64,000 nt of DNA from Phytophthora colocasiae (taxonomy: Eukaryota; Oomycota; Peronosporomycetes; Peronosporales; Peronosporaceae): the NCBI GenBank assembly GCA_018806915.1, contig JAGKQI010000047.1:496001-560000 (forward strand), read 5' to 3'. Positions within the stretch are counted from its first letter, which is position 1. Each line of letters opens with the position of its first letter. Shown here one piece after another: positions 44,707 through 55,424 of the stretch. A model generated the notes under the pieces. That model made no database searches. It saw nothing but the letters and a program-made list of their open reading frames with translations, and was not told the origin of the DNA. A program made the translations under genes and the position numbers.

Positions 44707-45864
44707 TCAAGGTCTCGCAGGGTATAGAATCCCTCGCATTGTCTTGAGCATTGTTTCGGACCACTGCGTAATTGCGTCACGTAAGTTTTCAAACTCGCAG
44801 AAGGTAATCGGAAACTCTGGCTGGCGGATCTTGTAAAAAGCGGCTCGATGCATTGTTACGACCACATCTGGATCTCCAGCCACGCTCTTGCTCTCTGTCA
44901 GCACAACGGCAGTGGATAGATCTTTGCGAACACGATTTTTGCTGAGATAGGGATATCTCTGATCCTCATCCACCGAATCTGCGACTAAAACAGCACAAGG
45001 TTGACCGTTGTATCCGTCTTCGAAAAATTCTCGAAATGACACGACGTTGCCTTCAGTGGTGATACCGTCTTCGTTAGTCGAGACAATCCTCGCGTGGAAA
45101 GCTTCTTCCTCCACACCATCGTAGTCGTCACGAATCGTGATGTGGCCCAACTGCTCCGAGATAATGATCTCCATGTTGTTTTTGTAGAATGACAGCGCAT
45201 CGTAAACCTGTTGGAGAGACTGAACGCCTGGGAACTGGATCGACTCGAAGCGAACACAGCACAAGTCACCGTCATCATTTTCGAACTGGTTCTCTGAGAT
45301 CTTCTTGAAATGATCGGAGTTATTCCCCAGTCCCATGACGAACTGGAGGGCGTTGTGAATCTTCTGATGACGCATAGCCAACAATGCAGCTCGTCTCTCA
45401 GTGCTGTCTTTGGTCAACTTGATACGACTGTAGAGTGGGTAGTGTTCCTGATCTGACAGACAACAGGACAGCGCTGACTGCATCTTAGCAACGTGCAATT
45501 GGTGCGTCTGCATCAAGTACAGTAGAGCGGAATACTGTACTGCTACAGGACGCAGCACTGGGTCCTTTTGTAATATCAACTGAGGCGATAGACCTCTGGT
45601 TTTAAGTACTGCTACCCCCGATTCCAACACCCGAATCTCCTCTTCCAGCTTCACCTGCACAACATAAAAGAGATAACCGATATTACTTTTTCAACCCATT
45701 CGTAAACAACCTGCTCCTACCTTCCGCTGTGCATGGCTGAGCTTGCGCTTCTTGTCTGACTTAGCAAGGGCACGTGTTGGAGATACATCGGGGCTCAGAT
45801 CGTCCACGTGACTCGGCCCTTTAGGACTAACATAGCCAACATCATCCTTGGTACTTGTGAGCAT
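44707..45864 (-). CDS. bZIP-like (atypical) coiled-coil protein
   Basis: Exons complement(45721..45864) and (44707..45654), intron 66 bp (GTAGGA...TGCAG, phase 0); predicted 363 aa, start ATG at 45864. A basic segment (SDKKRKLSHAQRKVKLEEEIRVLE) runs straight into a short leucine-zipper-like helix. The pattern resembles oomycete bZIP proteins, but the invariant Asn/Arg signature of the basic region is not clear. The remaining 280 residues have a globular mixed fold of no family I can name. The start codon lies 20 bp from the TA-flanked mariner insertion, so the normal 5' flank is disrupted. Confidence 0.6.
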
Positions 45865-45884
45865 TCTCCTCTTCAGATGTACTA

Positions 45885-45979
45885 CACCATTGCACGGCGT
45901 TATTCAGAAAGTGCGCACTGGAAATCAAACAATGCGCACTCAAATTCACAAAGCGCGCGCTGAAAATCAAAAACACCTG
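45885..45979. repeat. left terminal inverted repeat of the mariner-like element
   Basis: 95 bp; inverted copy at 46821-46915 with a single mismatch (base 45906). Contains repeated CAAATTCACAAAG/GCGCAC blocks. Confidence 0.9.
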
Positions 45980-46031
45980 TTATACTTTATACCTTTTAAA
46001 GAACATTGATTGTCAAATCTAATTGGAATTA

Positions 46032-46775
46032 TTATGTACCAACTTCCATGTCAAGCATGCCTAATGCACGTTGATGATGAACCAGTGAGTGGCAACAGGC
46101 GCGGTTGCACAGCTCTGGTGTTACCACCTCCGCAAAGAGAGGGTCAGCAGCCATCTTAAGAAATTCAGAGCGGTGCTCTGTAATCGTTGTTCCTGCCGGT
46201 ACACGTATGATGGCAGGTCGTTGCCGTGCAAGAAAACGCTTGACTGCACTTTGTAGACGGAAAACGTTCTCAATTGGGTCTAACATTGGCGAGTAAGGCC
46301 CAAGTTTTAGCATTTCTGCACCCTCGAATTCTTCTTCATCGAAAACGGCATCGGCGCGAGCGTGACACGGCGCATTGTCGAGCACCACCACCACATTGTC
46401 CAGCGAATGTGTCACTCTGATGTGACGCAAGAAGCGCCGGATGAACTCGTTGGCTAGGTCGGCAGTGAAGGAGCCAACCGCGACTCTTGGTAAGCAATCC
46501 CCAGGAAGTATCTTTTCTCCGATCCACCACGCTTTTTCTGCTTGCCACCCAGTCGCCAGACTCCTTAGCAGCCTTTATCCACCCCATGCTGTGCGCTCAC
46601 CAATATCGTACAGTTCTGCAGTTTCTTCCAGTTGCCTTCGCCTCTTGGCTACACGCAATACTGCTGCCCGAATGTAAAGGGGGTATCTCTTGTAGCTAGT
46701 TGGCATCGCGCCAAAATTGAGAATCAAGTGTCGCCAGAGGGAGAGTTTTGCGCCAAACGTGCCGAGCCCAGTCAA
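46032..46775 (-). pseudogene. DDE (Tc1/mariner-type) transposase, broken
   Basis: The C-terminal part (46032 up to about 46500) carries VVVVLDNAPCHARAD (catalytic Asp) and LGPYSPMLDPIENVF (catalytic Glu segment). The N-terminal DNA-binding part lies at 46575-46704 (SYKRYPLYIRAAVLRVAKRR, TAELYDIGERTAWG) in a different frame, and a third frame (46336-46587) bridges them. At least two frameshifts separate the pieces, and the first catalytic Asp segment is not recognisable. The element is probably dependent on a transposase made elsewhere. Confidence 0.75.
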
Positions 46776-46820
46776 TAAATCTACTTTATAATCTCATAAT
46801 TTGATGAGTATAAATTCGTG

Positions 46821-46915
46821 CAGGTGTTTTTGATTTTCAGCGCGCGCTTTGTGAATTTGAGTGCGCATTGTTTGATTTCCAGTGCGCACTTTGTGAATAA
46901 CGCCGTGCAATGGTG
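46821..46915. repeat. right terminal inverted repeat of the mariner-like element
   Basis: Inverted partner of 45885-45979; followed by the TA duplication at 46916-46917. Confidence 0.9.
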
Positions 46916-47016
46916 TAATAATATTACCATATATTATATGGTATGAATACTTTACGGTCAGAAGTGGACTGGCACAGTTGTCATACGATTACCGACCCCA
47001 CCCAAGTAGAAGACCG

Positions 47017-47922
47017 ATGTCAAGGTATCCGCTGCGGCGTTGGGCATTGCTGGCTACTGGGACAGCTACAGTTGCAGTATTTGCCCTGCGTGAGGATGAT
47101 AGCACTGTTAAGAGTGGAGACTTGAAGCCAGAGTTGCCAATGTTCTCGATGCAGCAGGTACAGCAGAGCTCAAGGTCCTGGGTCGTGTTCAGACATGGTG
47201 TCTACGATGTGACAGACTTCGCCAGGGACCATCCAGGAGGAACTAAGATCCTACAGGCCGCCGGAAAGTCTGTAGAGCTCTTTTGGCAGCAGTCAGAACC
47301 CCATTCTCGGGCGGGGGTACCTGAAACTCTGGAGGAGTTGAGGGTTGGTAACTTGACACTGGAGGACTATGACAAGATGCAGGATGTGAAAAGCAATCAA
47401 GGCATTGGTTCTGCTGCCTTACAGAGGTTCTTCTTCATCGAAGGAACGTTGTCGATTCCAGACGTGGCTTTAAACACCTTCCAGCTCTCGATTTGTGATG
47501 ATTCAGAGGTTTCGCTGTCTCTAGTTGACCTGAAAACGCTGTTTAAGCAGCAGACGGTGACGACGGCAATTCGATGCTCTACGCCTCGAGGTGACGGAGG
47601 TAAGACTGTGACTCGCGTTCCGGCAGAGTGGACAGGTGTGCTATTGGCGGATGTCCTTGCTATCGTCGGGATCGCTACAGAAGAAGGCATTGGACACGTT
47701 CGGTTTGAAGCGTTGGATGTCGATAAGCAGGGACGAAAGTTCGGCTCATCGATTCCTGCCGCTACTGCCTTGGATCGAGAGGTGGGAGTGTTGCTTGCGT
47801 ACGAAATGAACGGCGCTCCGATCCCGAAAGAGCATGGGTTTCCGCTTCGAGTCATTGTTCCTGGAACCACAGGGGCTCGAAACGTAAAGTTTGTTCATCG
47901 CATCATTATTTCGCGAGATTAA
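47017..47922 (+). CDS. degenerate sulfite-oxidase paralogue (cytochrome b5 + partial Moco domain)
   Basis: 301 aa from the ATG at 47017 (MSRYPLRRWALLATGTATVA, a signal-anchor-like N terminus). Cytochrome b5 domain retained: SWVVFRHGVYDVTDFARDHPGGTK with the second His in PHSRAG. The Mo domain keeps the Cys (AIRCSTPRGDG, Cys about 187) and the closing block GFPLRVIVPGTTGARNVKF. But the RNHLPVP segment of the 42890 gene reads IEGTLSIP, and the whole dimerisation domain is absent (593 versus 301 aa). The gene ends cleanly at TAA after IIISRD. Probably a heme protein that lost sulfite oxidation, or a decaying duplicate; the open frame argues for some function. Confidence 0.78.
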   Translation: MSRYPLRRWALLATGTATVAVFALREDDSTVKSGDLKPELPMFSMQQVQQSSRSWVVFRHGVYDVTDFARDHPGGTKILQAAGKSVELFWQQSEPHSRAGVPETLEELRVGNLTLEDYDKMQDVKSNQGIGSAALQRFFFIEGTLSIPDVALNTFQLSICDDSEVSLSLVDLKTLFKQQTVTTAIRCSTPRGDGGKTVTRVPAEWTGVLLADVLAIVGIATEEGIGHVRFEALDVDKQGRKFGSSIPAATALDREVGVLLAYEMNGAPIPKEHGFPLRVIVPGTTGARNVKFVHRIIISRD

Positions 47923-48343
47923 CGCTTAAGCGAGGAAGGGGCTCGGGGCATGGCACAGTGTAATGTAGCAGCACTGTACTGGGGCGTGGTTGCTTCAGAA
48001 TGAGACCTTCAGAATGAGAACTGTTTCTCACCTTGGTCGATGAGTTGAGAAAGATGCTGGCAGAACATCTCGTAGATGCAGTAGTGCACTGTATGGTTGC
48101 GGTAGGTACCTTGTACAACAAGCAATGGTTCAGGTACGATACAGTAGGTAGGAACAGCATCATCCTGACTGAGCAGTGCTGTGTCAAGAACACGACTCAA
48201 GTGCCCGAGGAATTGACCATGACATGGATCATACGGTACCGGTAATCCCGCAGCACATCTTGTCCACGATCATCTGGCTCGCTGCCCTTGGCAAACCTGA
48301 TGCTCTCACGCCTCTCGAGGCTCGAGTCGATGGAAAGTGTCTA
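47923..48343. other. intergenic region
   Basis: 3' flank of the sulfite-oxidase paralogue. No gene or repeat recognised before the TA-flanked element that starts at 48344. Confidence 0.4.
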
Positions 48344-48721
48344 CCGTATATGAGATCTCATAGTTCGGAGAGATCTCATAGTTCGCACCGTGTAATAGCC
48401 AATCAGCAACGTTACATCAGCGATTGAGATCTCATAATTCGTAGCGTAAAAATAGGTCAAAACTCTCAAAAACAGGGCGCTCACTTCGAGAAAAGCACCA
48501 TGGCCCCGGCCGGAAGAAAGGAAGGACGAGGACGACGGGCATCGGTAAAGCTCCTTAGCAATTCAAACGTGGTGCAGTATCGTACGAGCACAAACTACGA
48601 GTAATAGAGTTCCATGATGCAGTAGTGTTAGAGACGTGTCGGTACCTGTACGGCTCTCGTACATTTTACAACAATACAACTTCAATAACCTGGGGTCTGA
48701 ACTATGAGATCTCAAATACGG
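48344..48721. mobile_element. short TA-flanked inverted-repeat element (deleted DNA transposon)
   Basis: A 378-bp element with TA at 48342-48343 and 48722-48723. Tips CCGTAT(A/T)TGAGATCTC match over 26 bp with two mismatches. The sub-motif GAGATCTCATAGTTCG is repeated inside the left end (48370, and a variant at 48427). The interior starts an ORF with MAPAGRKEGRGRRASVKLL that stops after 34 codons, suggesting the N terminus of a deleted transposase. Confidence 0.7.
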
Positions 48722-48887
48722 TACGTACACAGTAATTAAAAGGGGCGATTTTAGCCCACTGTGGGACCTGTATCCCCTATCCACGCAGATGGTGCAGCCT
48801 TTCTGACGATCCAAGCCTGTGGCTGAGCTCCACCCGGTTCTCATTTCAAAACCCCCCCGTTGAACGCATACCCGACGCCACGCCGAC

Positions 48888-51800
48888 ATGCCTTCACGAC
48901 AGCATCGGGGACATTCTCGCAGACCACCGGAAGTGGAGTATAGCTCCCATGATGAAGAAGACTCGTCGCCACCCAGTGACAGCTCAGCAGACGAAGAATC
49001 CGCCTCGTCAACCGGGGAAGGAGGCGAAAGTGACTCGGAAAGCCCCGTTTCATCGACGTCGCGAACTCAAAAGAAGCGAAAGGCACGGAGTTCTCGTCCG
49101 CGTGCGCGCAAGAAAAAGAGGCCGAAGCGAAGGACTTCTCGGCGCTCATTGAGATCAACACGACACTCTTCATCCAATTCGGATAGCGAAACAGATAAAA
49201 CCTGGCACATATCTCCCCGTGACGAGAACGTGGGCGTTCCGGCGCTGGATGTGAAGGTGTTCGAAAGTTGGGAAGAGCTAGAACAATACCTGGGAAGCTA
49301 CAGTAAGAGGACTTTCCAGGTAATTCTTCAACCCGGGACTGCCTTCCAGTCTCGTACTGTGTACAAGTTTTTTTAACTTTTGAACTCTGTTTGTTGCATT
49401 TGGCGTAGGTGTACTCTGTGCGTACTGCCACTCCTGTTGGAACACGGAATACGCGCATCGCGAACAGTACCAATCCAGGCAACAAAATCCCCGAGCACTT
49501 CGGGTATTACAACAAAACGTTTGTCTGCACACACCACGGCAGCCCTAGACAAACCAGAAGTCGCGGTAAACGCCCCCATCAGCATTCACGGAAGATCGGC
49601 TGCCCTGCCCAGGTGCGGATGTCATTTTGCTGCTTTTCATTTGAATTTAATACTAAAGGTTGAGTAGATTAATGCCTGTGTGAGGGAGGCAGACGGATGG
49701 GAGATCGTCGTTACGAAGCAAATAACAAACCACAATCACGAAGTGAACCGCGATGTTTACGAGCACTACCACGAAGCTCGCCGAGTCTCGGATGAAGAGG
49801 TACTGTCTGGGGTTCGTACACTCCACCGGGCAGATGCAAACAGGAAAAAAATACTTGAGTACATCAGGGAGAACTCTTCCGTAGATCCATCTATGAAGGA
49901 CGTCCACAATTTAGTGGCCAAGCTGACGATGGAGTCGTACAGTTTTCCAACGGTGGAGGAGAGGGTCCGCGCTATCCTAGAGGACTTCACGGGTAAGCCC
50001 GGGAACGTGGCTCGGGTGTTGTCGAACGAAGAGGTTTGAAGTGTTTGTCAATTAGATTTTATGTAATGGTAACGCGTTATTTTCTGCCACAGGATGTGGT
50101 CGACTGCATCTACATCCAGACTTCACATATGCGCCAGATGTGTGCCAATTTCCCCGAAGTGTTGCTTATTGACGCCACGCACGACACCAATTCCTCCCGT
50201 TACAAGTTATTCAGCTTCATGATTCACGACGCTATGGGAAAAGGGCAGCACGTTCAGGTAACATCTGTGGTTGTGTACCAGTCTTAGACTGGGTAACTTT
50301 TTCGGGCACTATTTAACGGTGGGATTTACGTGTATGCAGCACTGTCTCCTTGAAAACGAAAGGAAGGAAACTTTACGACTGGCATGTACTCAGTTCAAAG
50401 AGAACAATCCATCGTACGATTCTGTGGCTGTGGTTATAGTGGACAAGGATTTCACAGAGATCTCGGTCCTGGAGGAGGAGTTTCCTGCTGTTCGCATTTT
50501 GTTGTGTCATTTTCACGTGGTGAAGTATCTGCAAGAGGAGGTGGCGAAGGAGAAATACAATTTGGATGTGTACACGAAGAAAGAAATGAAACGACTTATT
50601 CAGTTGCTGGTGAGCGCTCCTTCGGAAAAAGTCTATGAAGACACCATCGCTACCATGAAAGTGGTGCTGCGCACCAATGGCAAGATTCAATTGTGGTTCG
50701 ACTACTTCGATCGCAACTGGACGAGTTGTAAGAAGCGGTGGAGCTCCATTTACCGTGGAAATGTTCCACACATGGGCAATCAGACTAACAACCGCTTGGA
50801 ATCGAGCTGGCAGAAACTGAAGACTCTGGTTAACCGTTCCACCGCACTCGATGACTGTGTCGTGGGCAATCTTGTTCTGGCAAACAGTGAACGAGAAAAT
50901 CTGGCAGCGGAACATTAAAAAAATCGGAGTGTATATGAATGCAGAGTACGACACAGAAATGAACGCTCTGCAGAACACAGTATCGAGGCACGCCGTGGAG
51001 CTCATTAAGCAGCAGTATGATTTCGCCCTTCAGTCAACTACCCAGTTCCGATACTATCCTACTGGCCCGTACGTAATGATGCAGTACAGTGCCTCAGGAG
51101 ATGGCGACATACATGACGAGTATATGATGAACCCTCACAATTGGAGCTGCTCGTGCATTTTTCGCGTAACACGGCTTCTACCCTGTCGCCATATCATTTA
51201 CTACAGGAAGGTCACAGGATGCTGCGAACTTGTTCCTGAAAGCATCATTCATCCCCGGTGGTTACTGAAAAACTTCAAGAAGCTACAATCATCCAAAGGT
51301 GCTGCCGTTGATTTTCCATATGAAGACAAGAAGACCCGTCGCCAGACTGCAGTGCGTGCCAAACCTCAGAACGAGAAGTTCAACGAGTTACTAAGTATTG
51401 GTCGGCAGGTTGCGGATTATGGCGCATCGTGGGGGACTGAAGCTCACGGGAAGCTGAGGGTGGAGCTGGAGAAGGTTTTGGATGCGGTGCGAATCGGCCT
51501 CTGCCCACGTGTCGAACTTCCTGCACAGGAAGCCCGTAACTCTCTCAGGAATGCCGCAGCGGGTACGGTGGGAGAACGCATGAATGGTACACAGTTGGAA
51601 ACCAGTACACAGTCTGAGACTGGTTATGAAACCAGTACACAGTCTGAGACTGTAGACAAGTCTGGGGACTCAAGTATCGACCTACTCTTTGTCGATGTTA
51701 GCGATGAGGCTATCGAGGTGCACTCGCTGGATCCTGTACAGTTCGATGCCGATGCACAACCCAAGGCTGTGCCCACGGAACCTGCAGCAAATGACCGGCA

Positions 51801-53091
51801 GGGCGAGCACGCAGACACATACACCTTGGCCTCCGACGATGACAGTCAGAGGAAGCCACTACCCAGTTGGAAGATAGCGCCGTCTAAAAACAAGTCTGGG
51901 CAGGTGAAGGCTGCCAAAAAAGCTAGAAAACAGGCTCACAAAGAAGATGTTTTTAAACAAACGTCGAGGTTGGTTGAAGCAGTGGCTGCCGGCGCAATAC
52001 CATCTATGGAGAAGGTGCTGTCCGCACGCAATAAGGCATTCCGTTACAAGGACCGCAAGACTCTGCTGGGGATGACTGTCTTGAATCAAACTCGCTCAAC
52101 AAAAATCGTAGTGGCAGAGAGAAGAAAAATGCCATGCACGGATCCTACCATAATTCGCTCGGTATTACCCAAACAAAGGATCCAGTCGTGCCAGACCCAA
52201 GTCGCACGGTTCCAAAACAATTGGTTCGCTGACCACGAAGTAAGAATGCCGCCGTTTGCAATTTCCGTTAAAACAGGGGGAATTGTTTACAGCGTCGAGA
52301 TGCTTACTACTATGTCCGCGTGGCACGTAGCCGTCCAGCATTTTAACGACATCCGTGAGACTATTAGGTGGATTCTGAGAGTGGACTTGTCAAGCTGGAA
52401 CCCTGACGATAGCTGGAGGATGGGATTGCTTTACCCAGACGATTGTATCAGCCGTCTCGAAGATCTGGACGTTCTCGATAAATATTTCTGGGTGACAACA
52501 CTGCGAGACCGGTCCCTAGTGGAGCTATCATGTCTTGACCTTGCTCTAGCTGCGCTCGCCAAAATCTACGACGAAGAACATCAGGTTTTTTTCTTGCCCT
52601 CGTACATGATGAGATTTCCTGTAGTGGACAAAGAGTTCGTTCCTGAGACTAACGTTTTGGCCGACCTTCGAGCTGCCGTAGAAAGCGTGAATCTGTGGAG
52701 CAACTCCGCTGTGGAAGATTCTTCAAAACGAGTGTGGCTGTTCGCTGTTATTCTGTTCTCTGAAGATCACTGGTGTGCCACCGCTATCGACCTCAACGAA
52801 CTCACTATTACCATATTCGACCCTCAATTGACCGGAGACAGATTCCTCTCGCTGAGAAGCTATGTGCACGATGAATTGCTGCCGTTGCTTCCGCAGCCAC
52901 CGTCCCCCAAGCGCTACAGATTCAAACAAGTCGAGTGGGTGACGCAAATCGACAACTACAATTGCGGAGTCTTTGTGCTTATGTTCTTCGAGATGATGAT
53001 ACTGGACGTCGTTCCATTCGGCTTCGACACCTCCATTGCGCTCCAGTATTTTAGATATAGGTACATCAGTCATATCCTTAAGTCAATGTGA
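48888..53091 (+). CDS. MULE transposase fused to Ulp1/SENP cysteine protease (one frameshift)
   Basis: Exons 48888-49319, 49409-49612, 49668-50033, 50093-50257 and 50340-53091; introns 89, 55, 59 and 82 bp, all phase 0. N terminus: Ser/Arg-rich disorder, then a FAR1/FLYWCH-like zinc finger (VCTHHG, GKRPHQHSRKIGCPAQ, ACVREADGW, NHNHE). MULE DDE core: LLIDATHD (about 50170), VVIVDKDFTE with CHFH (50443-50510), NNRLESSWQ (50800). SWIM finger: WSCSC...PCRHI (51145-51194). The C terminus is a C48 protease with His in EDHWCA (52771), Asp in IFDPQL, and QIDNYNCGVF (Cys about 52964). A single extra G in GGG at 50864-50866 shifts the frame; removing it would be needed for a continuous product of about 1300 aa. 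Transposes DNA; the protease may remove SUMO (inference). Confidence 0.83.
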
Positions 53092-53780
53092 GCTCTGACA
53101 CATTAATTTCAAAAAGAGTTTTTCAATTAGATCGAACACTGCTACTCTTGCGTGTACTTCGCGATCTGAAGCAATTGTAATTTTTGCGAGGTGAAGGTTG
53201 ATGGGTTCGCCTCTGAATCAGACTCTGATACTGTGCGTACAGTAACAAAGGGCCTTTCTTCATCACACCGTTGCTTAGTCTATGAAGGGAAACGTGACTC
53301 CCATCCAGATACACTACAGATACCGCTGAGAAACTGGCGGATGCAATCATCAAATACATCGTCAAAAGCGATAGGAGTAACTTATCATTTTAAAGAGGGG
53401 GGATTTCTAATTTGATGTACCAACACGTGGCACCTCTGAAAATCAGTTTTCTGTACGGAAATTATACACTCTCGCAGTTGAAAAGATGACGATCCGCCAG
53501 TTTCTCAGCGGTATCTGTATCCACCATGCGGTAAGGTAATCCACCAGAAAGGACACTGAACTGTGTACGACTGTGTACGGCTTGGTATGACTGTGCACAA
53601 ATTACCCCCAGACTGTGTACGTAGTCTCTGCCCGAGTCGATGGCATGGAGCTCCAATCCTAGGATTCAGTGATCTACCGACGCGTTCATACTGACCGAAT
53701 GCTGAACCTCCGTTGAGAAAAGAAGCGTGTCATTTTCGTTTGTGCTTCGAGGTCGACACTGGCTGTATCAAGAGCTGACG
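53092..53780. other. intergenic region with inverted repeat
   Basis: Separates the MULE gene from the GH30 gene. Contains the inverted repeat listed at 53318-53516. No gene seen; this may include the MULE 3' end, but I could not match a terminal inverted repeat upstream of 48888. Confidence 0.4.
53318..53516. repeat. 25-bp perfect inverted repeat
   Basis: Arms 53318-53342 and 53492-53516 (core CCGCTGAGAAACTGG) are perfect inverted copies separated by 149 bp. Possible MITE or stem-loop; function unknown. Confidence 0.65.
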
Positions 53781-55199
53781 ATGCTCACAATTCGGTCTCT
53801 AGCGGCTTCGGCCTTGGTTTGCGCTCTCCTGTCTGCCAACCCTTCGCAGGTCGCTGCCGACTACACGGTCAAAGCGGACGCTGCCACGACGGTGCAGGGT
53901 ACGTGGGACGGCTGGGGCACGTCGCTTTGCTGGTGGGCAAATGTCTTCGGAGAGCGTGAGGACATCGCCGACGCCCTGTTCACGCTGAATGAGACGGTGA
54001 CACTGGACGGTGCGACTGGGGGAATCCCAGCACTGGGCTTCAACATTGCTCGCTACAACATCGGTGGTTCCAGCAGCAACGTCGTCGATGACAGCGGCAC
54101 GGAGGTCGCCATGAAGACGTCGGAGAACATGCCCGCCTTCAAGTTCATGGAGAGCTTCTGGCTCGATTGGATGAGCAAGGACCCGGCCTCCACTAGCTGG
54201 AACTGGAAAGTTGACGCCAAGCAGCGTGCTATGTTGACCCTTGCGAACCAACGTGGAGCTGATCAACTGGAAGCTTTCTCGAACTCACCGCCGTGGTGGA
54301 TGACGAACAACCGCGCGACTGCCGGTGGAGACAACGGTAAGAAAGACAACCTGCAGGAGTGGAACCATGACGAGTTCGTGCTGTACCTGGCTACGGTGGT
54401 GAGCAAGGCCAAAGCGGACTGGGGCATCAAGTTCACATTCCTGGAGCCGTTCAACGAGCCCTCAGAGACCTGGTGGGAGTTCCCTGGTAAGCAGGAAGGA
54501 TGTCACTTCGGTGTTGACACGCAGCAGACGATTCTACCTCTCCTCCGTAAGCAACTTGATGCACTTGAGCTGCAAGATGTGGCTATTGCTACATCCGACT
54601 AGAACTCGGCCACAGAGGCGCTTGCTACACTCACAAGTATGTCGTCGAACGCCGACGTTATGGGTTCGTTTGAGAAGGTGAACACTCACGGCTACGAGGG
54701 ACTTTCAGCGTATCGTGGCCCTGACCGAGGTGGGCTGAAGGATCTTGCGAACAAACTGACCAAGAGTCTGTGGGACTCCGAGTATGGCGAAAATGATGCT
54801 ACGGGTCTCACCATGGCTGAGTCGATCGGTCTGGACATCAACGAGATGGGTGTCTCGGGCTTCGTGTACTGGCAGGCGCTAGACAGCGGCGGCTGGGGCC
54901 TCATCCAGTCTAACCCGGGCGACAACTGGCTTGGCACGCCCAGCCCCAAGTACTACGTGATGGCTCAGTACTCTCGCCACATCCGTCCCGGAATGACGAT
55001 ACTCGCCACGGACGATGCGAAGACCGTCCTGGGCTATGACTCGGTGAAGAAACTGCTGGTGGTCGTGACAGTGAACATGGGCGACGCACAGAGTGTGACC
55101 TTCGACTTGGCGAGTTTCGGGGCTGTGGCTGGACCTGCTAACGCCTGGACGACCGAGACGAGCGGCAAAGGAGCACTATATTTAGTGAATCACTCTTGA
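53781..55199 (+). pseudogene. GH30 glycosidase gene with premature stop
   Basis: Secreted: start ATG at 53781 with signal peptide MLTIRSLAASALVCALLSAN. Domain order fits GH30 (glucosylceramidase / beta-1,6-glycanase type): GWGTSLCWWANVFG, ALGFNIARYNIGG, FSNSPPWWMT, the acid/base Glu in FLEPFNEP, then the nucleophile Glu in LWDSEYGEN, and FVYWQALDSGGW. An in-frame TAG at 54600-54602 follows ATSD; the frame continues without other stops through a normal C terminus to TGA at 55197-55199. In relatives this position is SDE or SDEN, so GAG to TAG is the likely change. Either a recent pseudogene, a read-through gene, or a sequencing error. Confidence 0.82.
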
Positions 55200-55259
55200 T
55201 CCGAAGACGACTTGCTCTTTACACGCAAAAAGGAGAACTAAATTAAAACGCTTAGAGTC

Positions 55260-55399
55260 CTGGCACGAGCTCTCACTACTCCCAGATTTGTATCCCAGTA
55301 TTCCGCTTGTCTCGCGCCTCCTCTCTCATACCGGTCTGATTTGCACTCCTGTTCTCAGCAACGAGTTCAACCTGGAGTACATGGACCTGAATTCCAACA
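55260..55399 (-). repeat. partial copia LTR (3' end of element)
   Basis: On the minus strand, a purine-rich tract (about 55402-55410, TGAGGGAGG) is followed by TGTTGGAATTC at 55399, a typical LTR start. The inner limit is unclear; GTGCCA at about 55262 could be its terminal CA. No second LTR copy is visible in the window. Confidence 0.55.
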
Positions 55400-55424
55400 C
55401 GCCTCCCTCAAAGCATAGCTTTGA

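Larger units (their letters stand above)
45885..46915. mobile_element. mariner-like transposon with 95-bp terminal inverted repeats
   Basis: A 1031-bp element flanked by TA at 45883-45884 and 46916-46917. The arms 45885-45979 and 46821-46915 are inverted repeats matching in 94 of 95 positions (CACCATTGCACGGCG at both tips). TA duplication and the DDE protein inside place it in the Tc1/mariner (IS630) superfamily. At 1.03 kb it is shorter than a typical autonomous member. Near-identical arms suggest recent insertion or gene conversion. Confidence 0.9.
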
